64,000 nt of DNA from Actinomycetota bacterium (GTDB lineage Bacteria; Actinomycetota; Coriobacteriia; Anaerosomatales; JAUXNU01). This document shows, one piece after another, positions 53,681 through 62,137 of this stretch. The number at the start of each line of letters is the position of its first letter. The first letter of the stretch is position 1. The notes below the pieces were generated by a model. It had not been told where the DNA came from. It did not search any database and saw nothing but the letters and a program-made list of their open reading frames with translations. Location: positions 62,001 to 126,000 of the forward strand of contig JAUXNU010000205.1 in the NCBI GenBank assembly GCA_030682655.1, read 5' to 3'. A program made the translations under genes and the position numbers.

Positions 53681-54540
53681 TCACCCGCCGGAGATAGGAC
53701 CGGCGCGAAACCCTTTCGCTGCATCAGATCGGCTGCCTCGTCCCCGGTCGCCCATTCGAGGAAGTCCACGATCTGCTGTCTCACCGGGCGCTTCGCTACC
53801 ACCCCTAGCGGGCGAACCATCTCGTAGGTGCCGTTCTCGATGTTGGCGACAGTCGCCTCAACACCGTCCAGCTTGAGGTAGTTGACGGGTATGTCTCGAG
53901 ACAGGCCAAGACCGAGTGAGAAGTAGCCGACCGCCCCGGGTGTCTTCTGCAGTCCGTCGACCATGTCCGGCTCGTAGAACAGGTTCACGGCCTTCGGGGT
54001 GATCTCCACATCGGGACCGAGAACGTACTTGCGCAAGATGATCTTCGCGGACTCGTCCTCGTTGCGATCAAGAATCACCATCGGTAGGTCCGGACCGCCG
54101 AGCTGCGTCCAGTTGTCGTACTTCCCGGAGTAGATCTCGCGCACCTGCTCCGTTGAGATGTCATCGACCACAACCGTCGGATGCACTGCAACGACGAGCC
54201 CATCATCGGACAGCTGGTAATACTCGAGATCGAGATCCTTCTCCTCGTCGGTCAGCTCACGCGACACGGCTCCGAGTTCGAGATCTCCGTTCGCGACCCC
54301 TTTGATGCCCCCGCCACTGTGGAGACCGGGAAGGTACGTGAAGGTCACACCCTTGTGTGTCGCGGAGTACTCGTCGGTGAGTATGCGAAGCAGCGGAAGG
54401 CACGTCCCAGAGCCGGAGACCCTGACTTGCACGCTGGTGACTTCACCCGTGGCGGGCTTGTTCCGGGCGCTCTCGCAACCGGTCACCGCGAGAAGGAGTA
54501 TCAGTACGAGCAGCACGAGAAGCGAGTACCGGCGTTTCAC
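53677..54540 (-). CDS. PstS-like substrate-binding lipoprotein
   Basis: 287 residues. Lipoprotein signal with lipobox LAVTGC (Cys about 22). The mature part is a PBP-like domain of the phosphate-binding type: VSGSGTCLPLL, SGGGIKGVANGDLELGAVSREL, YSGKYDNWTQLGG, TPGAVGYFSLG. The ligand loop GSGT is like that of PstS, yet no pstCAB transport genes are near. Its overlap with the HD-GYP gene suggests a sensory rather than transport role. GTG start after AAAAGGGG. Confidence 0.85.
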   Translation of the reverse strand: MKRRYSLLVLLVLILLLAVTGCESARNKPATGEVTSVQVRVSGSGTCLPLLRILTDEYSATHKGVTFTYLPGLHSGGGIKGVANGDLELGAVSRELTDEEKDLDLEYYQLSDDGLVVAVHPTVVVDDISTEQVREIYSGKYDNWTQLGGPDLPMVILDRNEDESAKIILRKYVLGPDVEITPKAVNLFYEPDMVDGLQKTPGAVGYFSLGLGLSRDIPVNYLKLDGVEATVANIENGTYEMVRPLGVVAKRPVRQQIVDFLEWATGDEAADLMQRKGFAPVLSPAGE

Positions 54541-54595
54541 GTAGACCCCTTTTCAGGTGCGACGAGAAGTATGGGCACCTTCGCCATTCTAACAT

Positions 54596-54630
54596 CGAAG
54601 GAGCCCCCTGATAGTCAGAAGGCTCCTTCG
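54596..54630 (-). terminator. Hairpin after porB
   Basis: CGAAGGAGCC and GGCTCCTTCG form a perfect 10-bp stem with a 15-base loop, 19 bases past the porB stop. The bases after it on the minus strand (ATGTTAG) are only weakly T-rich. It lies just upstream of the PstS-like gene, whose promoter may include the adjacent TAGAAT. Confidence 0.55.
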
Positions 54631-54648
54631 GATCCAGCGTCGGGCGTG

Positions 54649-55593
54649 CTACTCGCCGCAGCGCCCCAGAAGATAGTCCCAGTAGGCGTCGACATCGGCC
54701 TGCACCTCGGCGAGCAGGCCAGCGTTCTCAGGCGCGAAGAGGTGCTTGAAGCGTCCCTGCGGCTTCAGGAACTCCTCGACCGGCTTGCGTCCGGCCTTGA
54801 TGAGCGCCTTGCTGGCGGTGCTCATCGACCAGGTCCCGTTCTCAACCTCGAACATGGGCCAGAAGCCGGTCTGGACTGCGATCTTCGCAATCTCAACGGA
54901 CTTGTCGAACGCCGAGCGCCATCCACGAGGGCATGGCGCGAGCACGTTCAGGAAGGCCGGGCCGTCGACTGTGAAGGCCTTCTCAGCCTTGGTCGTGACG
55001 TCCTTCCAATGGCTGATCGAGGTCTGTGCGACGTAGGGCACACCATGCGCAGCAATAATGGAGGTGAGGTCCTTGCGCTTCTGGATCTTGCCCTGCTGTG
55101 CCGCTCCGACCTCGGCGGTCGTAGCCCAAGCGCCCTTGGGCGTGGCCGAGGAGCGCTGGATGCCGGTGTTCATGTACGCACCGTTGTCGTAGCACACGTA
55201 CACCATGTCGTGACCGCGCTCCATCGCACCGGAAAGCGACTGCAGACCGATGTCGTACGTGCCCCCGTCTCCACCGAAGGCGACGAACTTGACCTTCTTG
55301 TCGGCGGGAATCTTGCCGGCGGCCTTCAGGCCCTTGAACGCGGCTTCGACGCCGGACACGGTCGCAGCGGAGTTCTCGAACGCATTGTGAATGAACGGGA
55401 TCTTCCACGACGAGTACGGGTAGATCGTGGTCGACACCTCGAGGCATCCGGTTGCGCATCCGGACACGACGGCGTCGTCGCCTGCGCCGAGAAGAACCTG
55501 CCGCACGGCAATGGAGGCACCGCAGCCCGCGCAGAGCCGGTGACCGCCTTCGAGGCGGTCCTCACGATGCGTGAGCTCCTTGAGTGTGGGCAT
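54649..55593 (-). CDS. porB: Pyruvate:ferredoxin oxidoreductase beta subunit
   Basis: 314 residues, thiamine-diphosphate-binding subunit. LCAGCGASI near the N terminus holds two [4Fe-4S] cysteines; the ThDP/Mg motif is GGDGGTYDIGLQSL..YDNGAYMNTG (GDG-x-NN variant), and CPRGW and a distal Cys supply the rest. It oxidatively decarboxylates pyruvate (or a related 2-oxoacid) to acetyl-CoA with reduction of ferredoxin. Last gene of porC-porD-porA-porB. Start follows AGGAGG. Confidence 0.93.
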   Translation of the reverse strand: MPTLKELTHREDRLEGGHRLCAGCGASIAVRQVLLGAGDDAVVSGCATGCLEVSTTIYPYSSWKIPFIHNAFENSAATVSGVEAAFKGLKAAGKIPADKKVKFVAFGGDGGTYDIGLQSLSGAMERGHDMVYVCYDNGAYMNTGIQRSSATPKGAWATTAEVGAAQQGKIQKRKDLTSIIAAHGVPYVAQTSISHWKDVTTKAEKAFTVDGPAFLNVLAPCPRGWRSAFDKSVEIAKIAVQTGFWPMFEVENGTWSMSTASKALIKAGRKPVEEFLKPQGRFKHLFAPENAGLLAEVQADVDAYWDYLLGRCGE

Positions 55594-55604
55594 CCCAATA
55601 CCTC

Positions 55605-56792
55605 CTATCGAGCACCCAGGTACGTGAGGCCGCTAGGGGCCATCGCACCGGAGGCAATGTCGGCCAGGTCGGCATAGACCTGTTGGATGAGTTCGAGCTT
55701 CACATCGGCGCCGCCGAGACCGTAGATGTAGTCCACGACGGGGATTCGAGACTCGAGATCGTAAAGCGCGCTCCTGGTCTCGAGGTACAGGGGTCCACCT
55801 TCGGCACCGAAGGACTCGGAGCGGTCGAGGACCGCAACAGCCTTGACGCCCTGGAGCGCCTGCGCAATCTCCACATACGGGAACGGGCGGAAGCAGCGCA
55901 CCTTCACGACGCCGGCCTTGATGCCCTGTGCGCGCAGGTCCTTGGCCACGTGACGGGTGTTCCCCGCCGAGGAGCCGATGACGAGAACGGCAACGTCCGC
56001 GTCTTCCATCATGTCGGTCTCGATGAGACCGAAGGGCCGTCCGGCGATGGAGGCGAACTCGGCTCCGACACGCTCGACCACGGCCTTGGAGCGGTCGATA
56101 GCGAGTCTCTGTGCCTTCTTGAACTCGAAGTACGGACCGCCGAGGCCCGAGAAGTTGCCATGGGACACCGGGTTGTCGGTGTTCAGAAGCGCGTTGATGG
56201 GCTTGTAGTCACCAACGAAAGCGGTCACCGTTTCGTCATCGAGCAGATCCACGCGGTCGATAGAGTGCGTCGTTATGAACCCGTCGAGGCAGGTCATTGC
56301 AGGCAGCAGGACCTCGGGGTCCTCGGCCACCCTGAGCGCGATGAGCGTGTTGTCGTAGGCCTCCTGCGCTGTCTCGGCGAAGAGGATGACCCAGCCCGCG
56401 TCACGGGCGCCCATCACGTCGCTGTGATCGCAGTGGATGTTGATGGGGGCGGACAACGCTCGGTTCGCATTGGCCTGCACTATCGGCAACCGCATGCCCG
56501 CCGCGATGTAGAGCTCCTCCCACATGAGGGCGAGGCCCTGGGAGGCGGTAGCGGTCATGACGCGCGCGCCTGCTGCCGAGGCACCGATGCACGCGCTCAT
56601 CGCGGAGTGCTCGGACTCGGTGGTCACGTACTCGGTGTGCACGCGGCCCTGTGCGACGAACTTCGCAAACTCCTCAACGATGGTCGTCTGGGGCGTGATC
56701 GGATACGCGGCCACGACATCCGGCGCGCACTGCCGGAACGCCTCGGCGACAACACTGTTGCCGGTGGTCGCAACGGTCCTTTGCTCGGCCAT
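55605..56792 (-). CDS. porA: Pyruvate:ferredoxin oxidoreductase alpha subunit
   Basis: 395 residues. Pyrimidine-binding ThDP domain beginning TGNSVVAEAFRQCAPDVVAAYPITPQT, with the conserved YPITPQ motif and a catalytic Glu (VTTESEHSAM), followed by a transketolase C-like domain. Starts directly after porD (TAGATG) with GGAGGTG upstream. Confidence 0.93.
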   Translation of the reverse strand: MAEQRTVATTGNSVVAEAFRQCAPDVVAAYPITPQTTIVEEFAKFVAQGRVHTEYVTTESEHSAMSACIGASAAGARVMTATASQGLALMWEELYIAAGMRLPIVQANANRALSAPINIHCDHSDVMGARDAGWVILFAETAQEAYDNTLIALRVAEDPEVLLPAMTCLDGFITTHSIDRVDLLDDETVTAFVGDYKPINALLNTDNPVSHGNFSGLGGPYFEFKKAQRLAIDRSKAVVERVGAEFASIAGRPFGLIETDMMEDADVAVLVIGSSAGNTRHVAKDLRAQGIKAGVVKVRCFRPFPYVEIAQALQGVKAVAVLDRSESFGAEGGPLYLETRSALYDLESRIPVVDYIYGLGGADVKLELIQQVYADLADIASGAMAPSGLTYLGAR

Positions 56793-57119
56793 CTACTTCA
56801 CCTCCGGCAGTTCGCAGCCCTCTGGAACCATGGTGATGGCGTCGACAGGGCATTCATTGGCACATACGCCGCAACCCTTGCAGTGGTTGAGGTTGAACGA
56901 TTCTTCGGTCAGAAGCTCGTCCTCGACGAGCACTGCGGAGTCCGGGCAACAGATCCAGCAGATCAGGCAGTTGGTGCAAGTCTCAACGTTGCGAACCGGA
57001 CGCTCGCTTCGCCAGCCGCCAGTGCGGTAGTAGCGCGAGTTGCCAGCTTCCGGGATGACGGCGCCAAGCGGGAAGTCATCTGTCTTCCACGTGTCCATGT
57101 TCGAGATGTCCCACTTCAC
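56793..57119 (-). CDS. porD: Pyruvate:ferredoxin oxidoreductase delta subunit
   Basis: 108 residues with two [4Fe-4S] motifs: CTNCLICWICCP and CKGCGVCANECP. Passes electrons from the ThDP site to external ferredoxin. GTG start overlaps the porC stop (GTGA). Confidence 0.93.
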   Translation of the reverse strand: MKWDISNMDTWKTDDFPLGAVIPEAGNSRYYRTGGWRSERPVRNVETCTNCLICWICCPDSAVLVEDELLTEESFNLNHCKGCGVCANECPVDAITMVPEGCELPEVK

Positions 57120-57691
57120 GATACCGACACCTCCTTGTAGGCCCGATCGACCGCATCGAAGTTGGCGTCGATCATCTCCTGGCCGAACTTCTTGCTCAGG
57201 TTCTTGGCAAGCAGCCCCTTAAACACCTCCAGGTCGATGACGTTTGTGACCTTCGCGAACGCGCCGACGATGGGCGTGTTCGGGATGTCCCGCTTGATGG
57301 TGTCCAGCGCGATACCGGTCGCATCCACGCATGCGACCGTGACCGTGTCAGCCACGCCGAGTCGAGCCCTGAGCTGCTCGGGAGGCGTACAGGTGTTGAC
57401 GATGATGGCGCCGTCGGGCCGAAGGCCCTCGGCGACATCGACAACGTCGAGCAGGGTGTCGTCGAGAACGATCACGACGTTGGGGTGCTCGATGTTGCAG
57501 TGGATGTCGATCGGATCCGGGCTGATGCGAGTGAACGCCTTGATCGGCGCGCCCATGCGCTCAGGCCCGTACTCGGGCATGGCTTGCATGTACTGGTTCG
57601 CGGACAGGGCGGTCTCGGCCACGACCTTGGCTGCAGTCACAGCACCTTGGCCGGCACGCGCATGCCAACGGATCTCCGTCAGCTGCTGCAT
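57116..57691 (-). CDS. porC: Pyruvate:ferredoxin oxidoreductase gamma subunit
   Basis: 191 residues, Pfam POR-type domain: RWHARAGQGAVTAAKVVAETAL near the N terminus, then EYGPERMGAPIKAF. First gene of the four-gene operon. ATG at 57691 is chosen because AAGGGGAGAG precedes it. CGGTGAGCGG boxes lie 105-166 bases upstream. Confidence 0.92.
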   Translation of the reverse strand: MQQLTEIRWHARAGQGAVTAAKVVAETALSANQYMQAMPEYGPERMGAPIKAFTRISPDPIDIHCNIEHPNVVIVLDDTLLDVVDVAEGLRPDGAIIVNTCTPPEQLRARLGVADTVTVACVDATGIALDTIKRDIPNTPIVGAFAKVTNVIDLEVFKGLLAKNLSKKFGQEMIDANFDAVDRAYKEVSVS

Positions 57692-57795
57692 GAATCTCTC
57701 CCCTTTCTCGTTCGCCGCAAGAGTCACCTGCACGGGACGCGGCGGCGTGGCGTCCCCAAAGCGGCGGACAGGTCACACTAGGATACAGAGGCGTT

Positions 57796-57857
57796 CGGTG
57801 AGCGGCTCTCCGGCACCTGCAAGCGGCGGCAGACGGTGGTGAGCAGTCGGTGAGCGG
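57796..57857. repeat. Two CGGTGAGCGG boxes upstream of porC
   Basis: Exact copies at 57796-57805 and 57848-57857 with a related GGTGGTGAGCA between (57835-57845). The same 10-mer lies upstream of the stress-protein gene (34261). On the minus strand a TATCCT -10-like box follows 10 bases after the first box. Likely binding sites of an unknown regulator. Confidence 0.5.
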
Positions 57858-57884
57858 TAGGTAGATTCTGGCATACCGGCGAGA

Positions 57885-58481
57885 CTACATCTCGCGGCGC
57901 GCTTCCATTGCACGTCCGAGAGTCACTTCGTCCGCGTACTCGAGGTCTCCCCCCACCGGAAGACCTGATGCAATCCGGGTCACCTTGACCCCCAGAGGCT
58001 TGAGGAGCCGCGCGACGTACAGCGCCGTCGTCTCGCCCTCGACATTGGGGTTGGTGGCGACAACGACCTCGGCCACGCCACCTGCTCCCACACGGTCGAT
58101 GAGCTCACGCACCCTGAGCTGCTCTGGGCCGATACCATCAATCGGTGAGATCGCCCCCTGAAGCACGTGATACAGCCCACGGAACTCCCCCGTGCGCTCG
58201 ATCGCGACGACGTCCCGTGGCTCCTCGACCACACAGATGGCCGAGGAATCGCGCTTCAAGTCGGAGCAAATGCCGCACAGCTCGTCTTCGGCGAAATTGA
58301 AGCACTGCGGGCAGAAGTGAATCGTGCGCTTGACCTCGAGAATCGAATCGGCCAAACGTGCTGCGGCCTCATTGTCGGAGCGAAGGATGTGGTACGCAAT
58401 CCGCTGGGCCGACTTCGGGCCGATTCCCGGCAACCGCTGCAGCTCCTCAAGAAGACGGGCTATCGGCGCTGCGTACAGCAT
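57885..58481 (-). CDS. recR: Recombination protein RecR
   Basis: 198 residues. N-terminal helix-hairpin-helix [13 protein letters not shown], zinc finger [16 protein letters not shown], Toprim domain with [14 protein letters not shown], ending RAMEARREM. Works with RecO/RecF in loading RecA at gaps. Follows ybaB by 4 bases, in the conserved dnaX-ybaB-recR block. Confidence 0.96.
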   Translation of the reverse strand: MLYAAPIARLLEELQRLPGIGPKSAQRIAYHILRSDNEAAARLADSILEVKRTIHFCPQCFNFAEDELCGICSDLKRDSSAICVVEEPRDVVAIERTGEFRGLYHVLQGAISPIDGIGPEQLRVRELIDRVGAGGVAEVVVATNPNVEGETTALYVARLLKPLGVKVTRIASGLPVGGDLEYADEVTLGRAMEARREM

Positions 58482-58485
58482 TCGT

Positions 58486-58800
58486 CTACATCAGTCCCGG
58501 GATGTCGAGGCCGCCGGTGATCGCGCCCATTCGCTTGGAAGCGAGTTCCTGGGCCTGGCGGCTCGCCTCGTTGACGGCGGCCGCGACCATGTCCTGAAGC
58601 ATCGCGATGTCATCCGGATCGACGGCTGCCGGGTCGATCGCCACACTGCTTACCCGCATGTCGCCGGTCATCACGACCTTGACCATGCCGCCGCCGGCCG
58701 AAGCCTCCACCTGCTCGTTGGCGAGCTCCTCCTGAACGCGTGCCATATCGGCCTGCATCTTCTGGGCCTGCTTCATCATGTTCTGCAAGTTCGGCTTCAC
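58486..58800 (-). CDS. YbaB/EbfC nucleoid-associated protein
   Basis: 104 residues, start [25 protein letters not shown], then [26 protein letters not shown], both diagnostic of the family. Dimeric DNA-binding protein. GTG start overlaps the dnaX stop (GTGA), so translation is coupled. Confidence 0.94.
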   Translation of the reverse strand: MKPNLQNMMKQAQKMQADMARVQEELANEQVEASAGGGMVKVVMTGDMRVSSVAIDPAAVDPDDIAMLQDMVAAAVNEASRQAQELASKRMGAITGGLDIPGLM

Positions 58801-60602
58801 TCGTCCGTCCTCTCCACATCGTCGTGTCTGTGCTCGGCAACCATTTCCGCACCGAGCTCGGTCATCATCTGGTCTATGTCCCCGCTCCCCGAATCCTGAC
58901 CCGGTGAGCGAGAACCGGCCTGTGACTCGACGTCGGCCGGCGACACGACATGCGCTCGCGCCTCGCCCCTTTCCGCCGGAATGGTTCGCACTGCACCGCG
59001 CCCAAGCTGGTAGCGGATCGGAGGTGCCACGCCGAGCACCGCGGCCAGCGCCCGCCGGAGCAACTGGCGCGTCTCGGCCTCGCCCGCCTGCTTCATGACG
59101 AACGCGTTGTCTGCCGGAAACTCCACGACGACGGTCGACCCGTCGGGATCCACGTCGATCTCCGTGGCACCGAAGAACGTCGCACGCGCCTTCTTCGTCT
59201 TGCGCATCTCGGCCAAGACCGCGGGCCAAGCGCGTTTCACCTGCGCGCGGTCGAGCGGGCCGGAGAGAACAGCTTCCACGATCACCGGCTCCTCGGCATC
59301 GACCGGCACGGCGGCTGACGCCGGTGACATCGCGTCTTCAGCCTCGGGCTGCTCCGGTGTGGGTGCGACTACGGCGGCTGCCGCGGGAGCGGAGGACGCA
59401 GGCTCCGGCGCAGTCGCGGCGACGGCGGCCGGCGAGACAGCGGCGGCCGTAGCCGGTGCACCAGTCTCGAGGGCCTCGATGCGTTCTGCCAACGCCTCGA
59501 GCGTGAGATCCCCTTGGGGCCTCGCCATCCGGGTGAGCGCCACTTCGAGCGCAAGACGGGAATCGGACGCCCAGCGCATTTCGGCACCCAGCTCGCCGAG
59601 GATATCGAGTATGCGCGACAGCCGCTGCTCGCCGAGTGCCCTCGACTGCGCCGTGAACCGCGCCAGCTGGTCGGGTGTGGTGTCCACGATTCCGGTCGCA
59701 TCACCGACTGCCGCGATGATGAACAGATCGCGCGCGTGACCAGTGAACTCCCGGACGAACTCGGTCATGTCCGCGCCTGTCTCGGCAAGTCCAGCGACGA
59801 AGCGAAAGGCCCCTGCGATGTCGCGAGCGGCAACTATGTCTGCGAGCTCAACCAGTAGTGCGGTGTCCACCTCGCCAAGGAGTCCCTCGACATCCGCAAG
59901 CGATATGTTCTTGCCGGTGAAAGTCGAAAGCTGCTCTAGCGTGGATATCGCATCGCGCATTCCCCCCATCGCATGTTTCGCGACCAGCGCGAGCGCCCCC
60001 TCGGCGACGGATATCCCCTCCTTGTCAGCGATTAGGGCCAGACGATCGGCGATGTCGCCGACACCGATGCGGTGGAAATCGAAGCGCTGACAGCGAGATT
60101 GGATCGTCTCGGGGACCTTGTGCGGGTGAGTGGTGCACAGCACGAAGACCGTGTGCGACGGCGGTTCTTCGATTGACTTGAGCAGGGCGTTGAAGGCACC
60201 CGACGAGAGCATATGCACCTCGTCGATGATGTATATCTTCCAGCGCCCGCGCGTAGGTGCGTAGGCCAGCCTGCCGATGATCTCCTCGCGGACGTTGTCG
60301 ACGCCGGTGCGTGACGCCGCATCGAGCTCGTAGACGTCGGGATGGCGACCTTCGGCGATGTCGACGCACTGCTGGCACGTCACGTCCGGATCCGGCGTGG
60401 GGCCCTTCTCGCATTCGAGTGCCTTCGCAAGGATTCGCGCTGTCGTGGTCTTGCCGGTCCCACGCGGTCCCGTGAACAGGTACGCGTGGGCGACCACGTC
60501 CTCGGCCACGGCGTTGCGCAAGGTACGCGTGATGTGGGACTGACCGACGACGTCGCTGAACGTCTGAGGCCGATATGTGCGGTACAGGGACTGATGTGCC
60601 AT
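58797..60602 (-). CDS. dnaX: DNA polymerase III gamma/tau subunit
   Basis: 601 residues. AAA+ clamp-loader module: Walker A GPRGTGKTTTAR (about 45), zinc-binding Cys with CQQC, DEVHMLSSGAFNALLK (Walker B region) and sensor/SRC ELDAASRTGVDN. Domain III follows, then an Ala/Pro-rich linker (about 385-440) and a C-terminal tau-like region. No obvious poly-A frameshift site. Directly upstream on the same strand is the SRP RNA gene. Confidence 0.95.
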   Translation of the reverse strand: MAHQSLYRTYRPQTFSDVVGQSHITRTLRNAVAEDVVAHAYLFTGPRGTGKTTTARILAKALECEKGPTPDPDVTCQQCVDIAEGRHPDVYELDAASRTGVDNVREEIIGRLAYAPTRGRWKIYIIDEVHMLSSGAFNALLKSIEEPPSHTVFVLCTTHPHKVPETIQSRCQRFDFHRIGVGDIADRLALIADKEGISVAEGALALVAKHAMGGMRDAISTLEQLSTFTGKNISLADVEGLLGEVDTALLVELADIVAARDIAGAFRFVAGLAETGADMTEFVREFTGHARDLFIIAAVGDATGIVDTTPDQLARFTAQSRALGEQRLSRILDILGELGAEMRWASDSRLALEVALTRMARPQGDLTLEALAERIEALETGAPATAAAVSPAAVAATAPEPASSAPAAAAVVAPTPEQPEAEDAMSPASAAVPVDAEEPVIVEAVLSGPLDRAQVKRAWPAVLAEMRKTKKARATFFGATEIDVDPDGSTVVVEFPADNAFVMKQAGEAETRQLLRRALAAVLGVAPPIRYQLGRGAVRTIPAERGEARAHVVSPADVESQAGSRSPGQDSGSGDIDQMMTELGAEMVAEHRHDDVERTDE

Positions 60603-60683
60603 CGGAGACCTTCCGCGGGGCGAACTGCGAAGAAGTATACCGCGTCGCTATGACACGCCCGAGAACACACATCGCCCCCGAGC

Positions 60684-60769
60684 GGGTCCCGGACGCCCGG
60701 CAGAGGCCGCTTATGGCTGCTTCCTTCCGAACCTGACCAGGTTCACGACATACCGCCGTCCGAGACCCG
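60684..60769 (-). ncRNA. ffs: Signal recognition particle RNA (small, 4.5S type)
   Basis: The minus strand reads AACCTGGTCAGGTTCGGAA then GGAAGCAGCC, the universally conserved SRP domain IV with its GGUCAG and GGAAGCAGCC halves. The flanks GGGTC-TCGGACG and CGTCCG-GGACCC pair to close the long hairpin (60769-60758 with 60695-60684). Minus-strand TATACT at 60799-60794 is a likely -10, so the transcript could extend to about 60787. Location upstream of dnaX is common in Gram-positives and actinobacteria. Confidence 0.93.
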
Positions 60770-60955
60770 TTCGAAGGCGACGCGCAAGCACACAGTATAG
60801 CGCGCCCTCTGCCGGCGCGCAGGTGAACCGGGGCGGGGATTGGGCTTCGGCCCCGGGGGAACACATATGAGTACAAGAAAGGCCTCTCGTGCCACCGCGA
60901 TCCACACCCGCCAGTGCGCGAGATCGGCCTCAAGTCGCGTACGAAGGAGACCAGC

Positions 60956-62104
60956 ATGGACGTCTTCGACCGCGAAACCGCGATCATCCTTGCCCGACAT
61001 GCGACCTGGCCCGCCGTCTCGATCTTCATGCCCGCGCACCGCGGCCACACAGAAACCCAGCAGGACCAGATTCGCCTGAAGAACCTGCTCGCCAAAGCCG
61101 AGAACGAGCTCCTTGGCGGAGGAATGCGTGTGCCCGAAGCGACGGCACTCCTTCAGCCCGCACGTGACGTGCTCGCCGACGGTGCCTTCTGGAAGTCCAC
61201 CTCCGAAGGGCTCGCGATCTTCCTGGCAGGGGACATCGCACACGTCTTCTCGACGGACACAAGCCTGACGGAGCAGGTGTGCGTCAGCGACCGGTTCCTG
61301 ATGCGACCGATGGTGCCCGTTCTGGCAGACGGCGAGCGCTACTTCGTGCTGGCACTCAGCAAGAAGCAGGTCCGCTTGCTCGAGGGTGCGCGCGACGAAC
61401 TGACCGAGGTGGGTCTCTCGGGAGCGCCGGCAAGTCTTGCCGATGCACTGAAGTACGATGACTACGAGAACCAGGTCCAGTTCCACTCGCTCGCGACGGC
61501 TGCGGGAGGACAACACCCCGGCGGGCGCTCGATGTTCCACGGCCATGGCGGCACGGCTGACATCGAGAAGACCAATATCGAACGCTACCTGCGCATGGTC
61601 GACAAGGGCGTGCACGAACTCCTCCACGACGACGACGCTCCGCTGCTGCTCGCCGGTGTCGACTACCTGCTTCCCATCTATCGTTCGATCAACAGCTACC
61701 CGCATCTGGTCGCAACGGCACTTCCCGGCAATCCCGACGAGCTGCCCATCGCGCACCTTCGCCAGCAAGCCCTCGCCGCACTCGCGCCCCACTTCCGCAA
61801 GGAATTGGAGGCTGACATGAGGACACTGGAGGAGATGGACGGAACCACATCGGTAACCCGCGACCTGACCGCGATCCTGCCGGCGTCACACGAGGGTCGG
61901 ATACGCGTCCTGTTCGTCGCCGAGGACACCCCCGTGTGGGGCCTGTTCGACCCGTCAGGCGGTGCCGTCGACATCCATCCGCAGCGCCTTCCGAGCGACC
62001 GGGACTTGACCGATGTCGCCGTAGCAGAGACGCTGCTGCACGGGGGAGACGTGCACACGCTGGCCGTGGGGCCAACACTGCCCGCCGCGATTCTCCGCTA
62101 CTAG
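60956..62104 (+). CDS. baeRF3-like protein (release-factor-like, function unknown)
   Basis: 382 residues. The N-terminal third has SIFMPAHRG, QDQIRLKNLL and FWKSTSEGLAIFLA, as in bacterial archaeo-eukaryotic-release-factor-like families (baeRF). A central domain resembles eRF1 domain 2, where a GGQ-like loop would be; here AAGGQHPGG (about 185) contains GGQ. A C-terminal L7Ae-like domain with ILPASHEGRIRVLFV. These families are proposed to act in ribosome rescue or immunity. ATG at 60956 follows AAGGAG. Monocistronic, divergent from ffs. Confidence 0.75.
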   Translation: MDVFDRETAIILARHATWPAVSIFMPAHRGHTETQQDQIRLKNLLAKAENELLGGGMRVPEATALLQPARDVLADGAFWKSTSEGLAIFLAGDIAHVFSTDTSLTEQVCVSDRFLMRPMVPVLADGERYFVLALSKKQVRLLEGARDELTEVGLSGAPASLADALKYDDYENQVQFHSLATAAGGQHPGGRSMFHGHGGTADIEKTNIERYLRMVDKGVHELLHDDDAPLLLAGVDYLLPIYRSINSYPHLVATALPGNPDELPIAHLRQQALAALAPHFRKELEADMRTLEEMDGTTSVTRDLTAILPASHEGRIRVLFVAEDTPVWGLFDPSGGAVDIHPQRLPSDRDLTDVAVAETLLHGGDVHTLAVGPTLPAAILRY

Positions 62105-62137
62105 TACCGTCGCCCGCAGAACGGAGTCTCCCGCCGT

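Noticed and set aside
53677-54540. PstS of a phosphate ABC transporter
   Set aside because: No pstC, pstA, pstB or phoU nearby, and the gene overlaps an HD-GYP sensor. Kept as a PstS-like binding lipoprotein.
57781-57884. tRNA-like or small RNA gene upstream of porC
   Set aside because: No T-arm GTTCRA, CCA-side pairing or terminator. The repeats there read better as protein-binding boxes.
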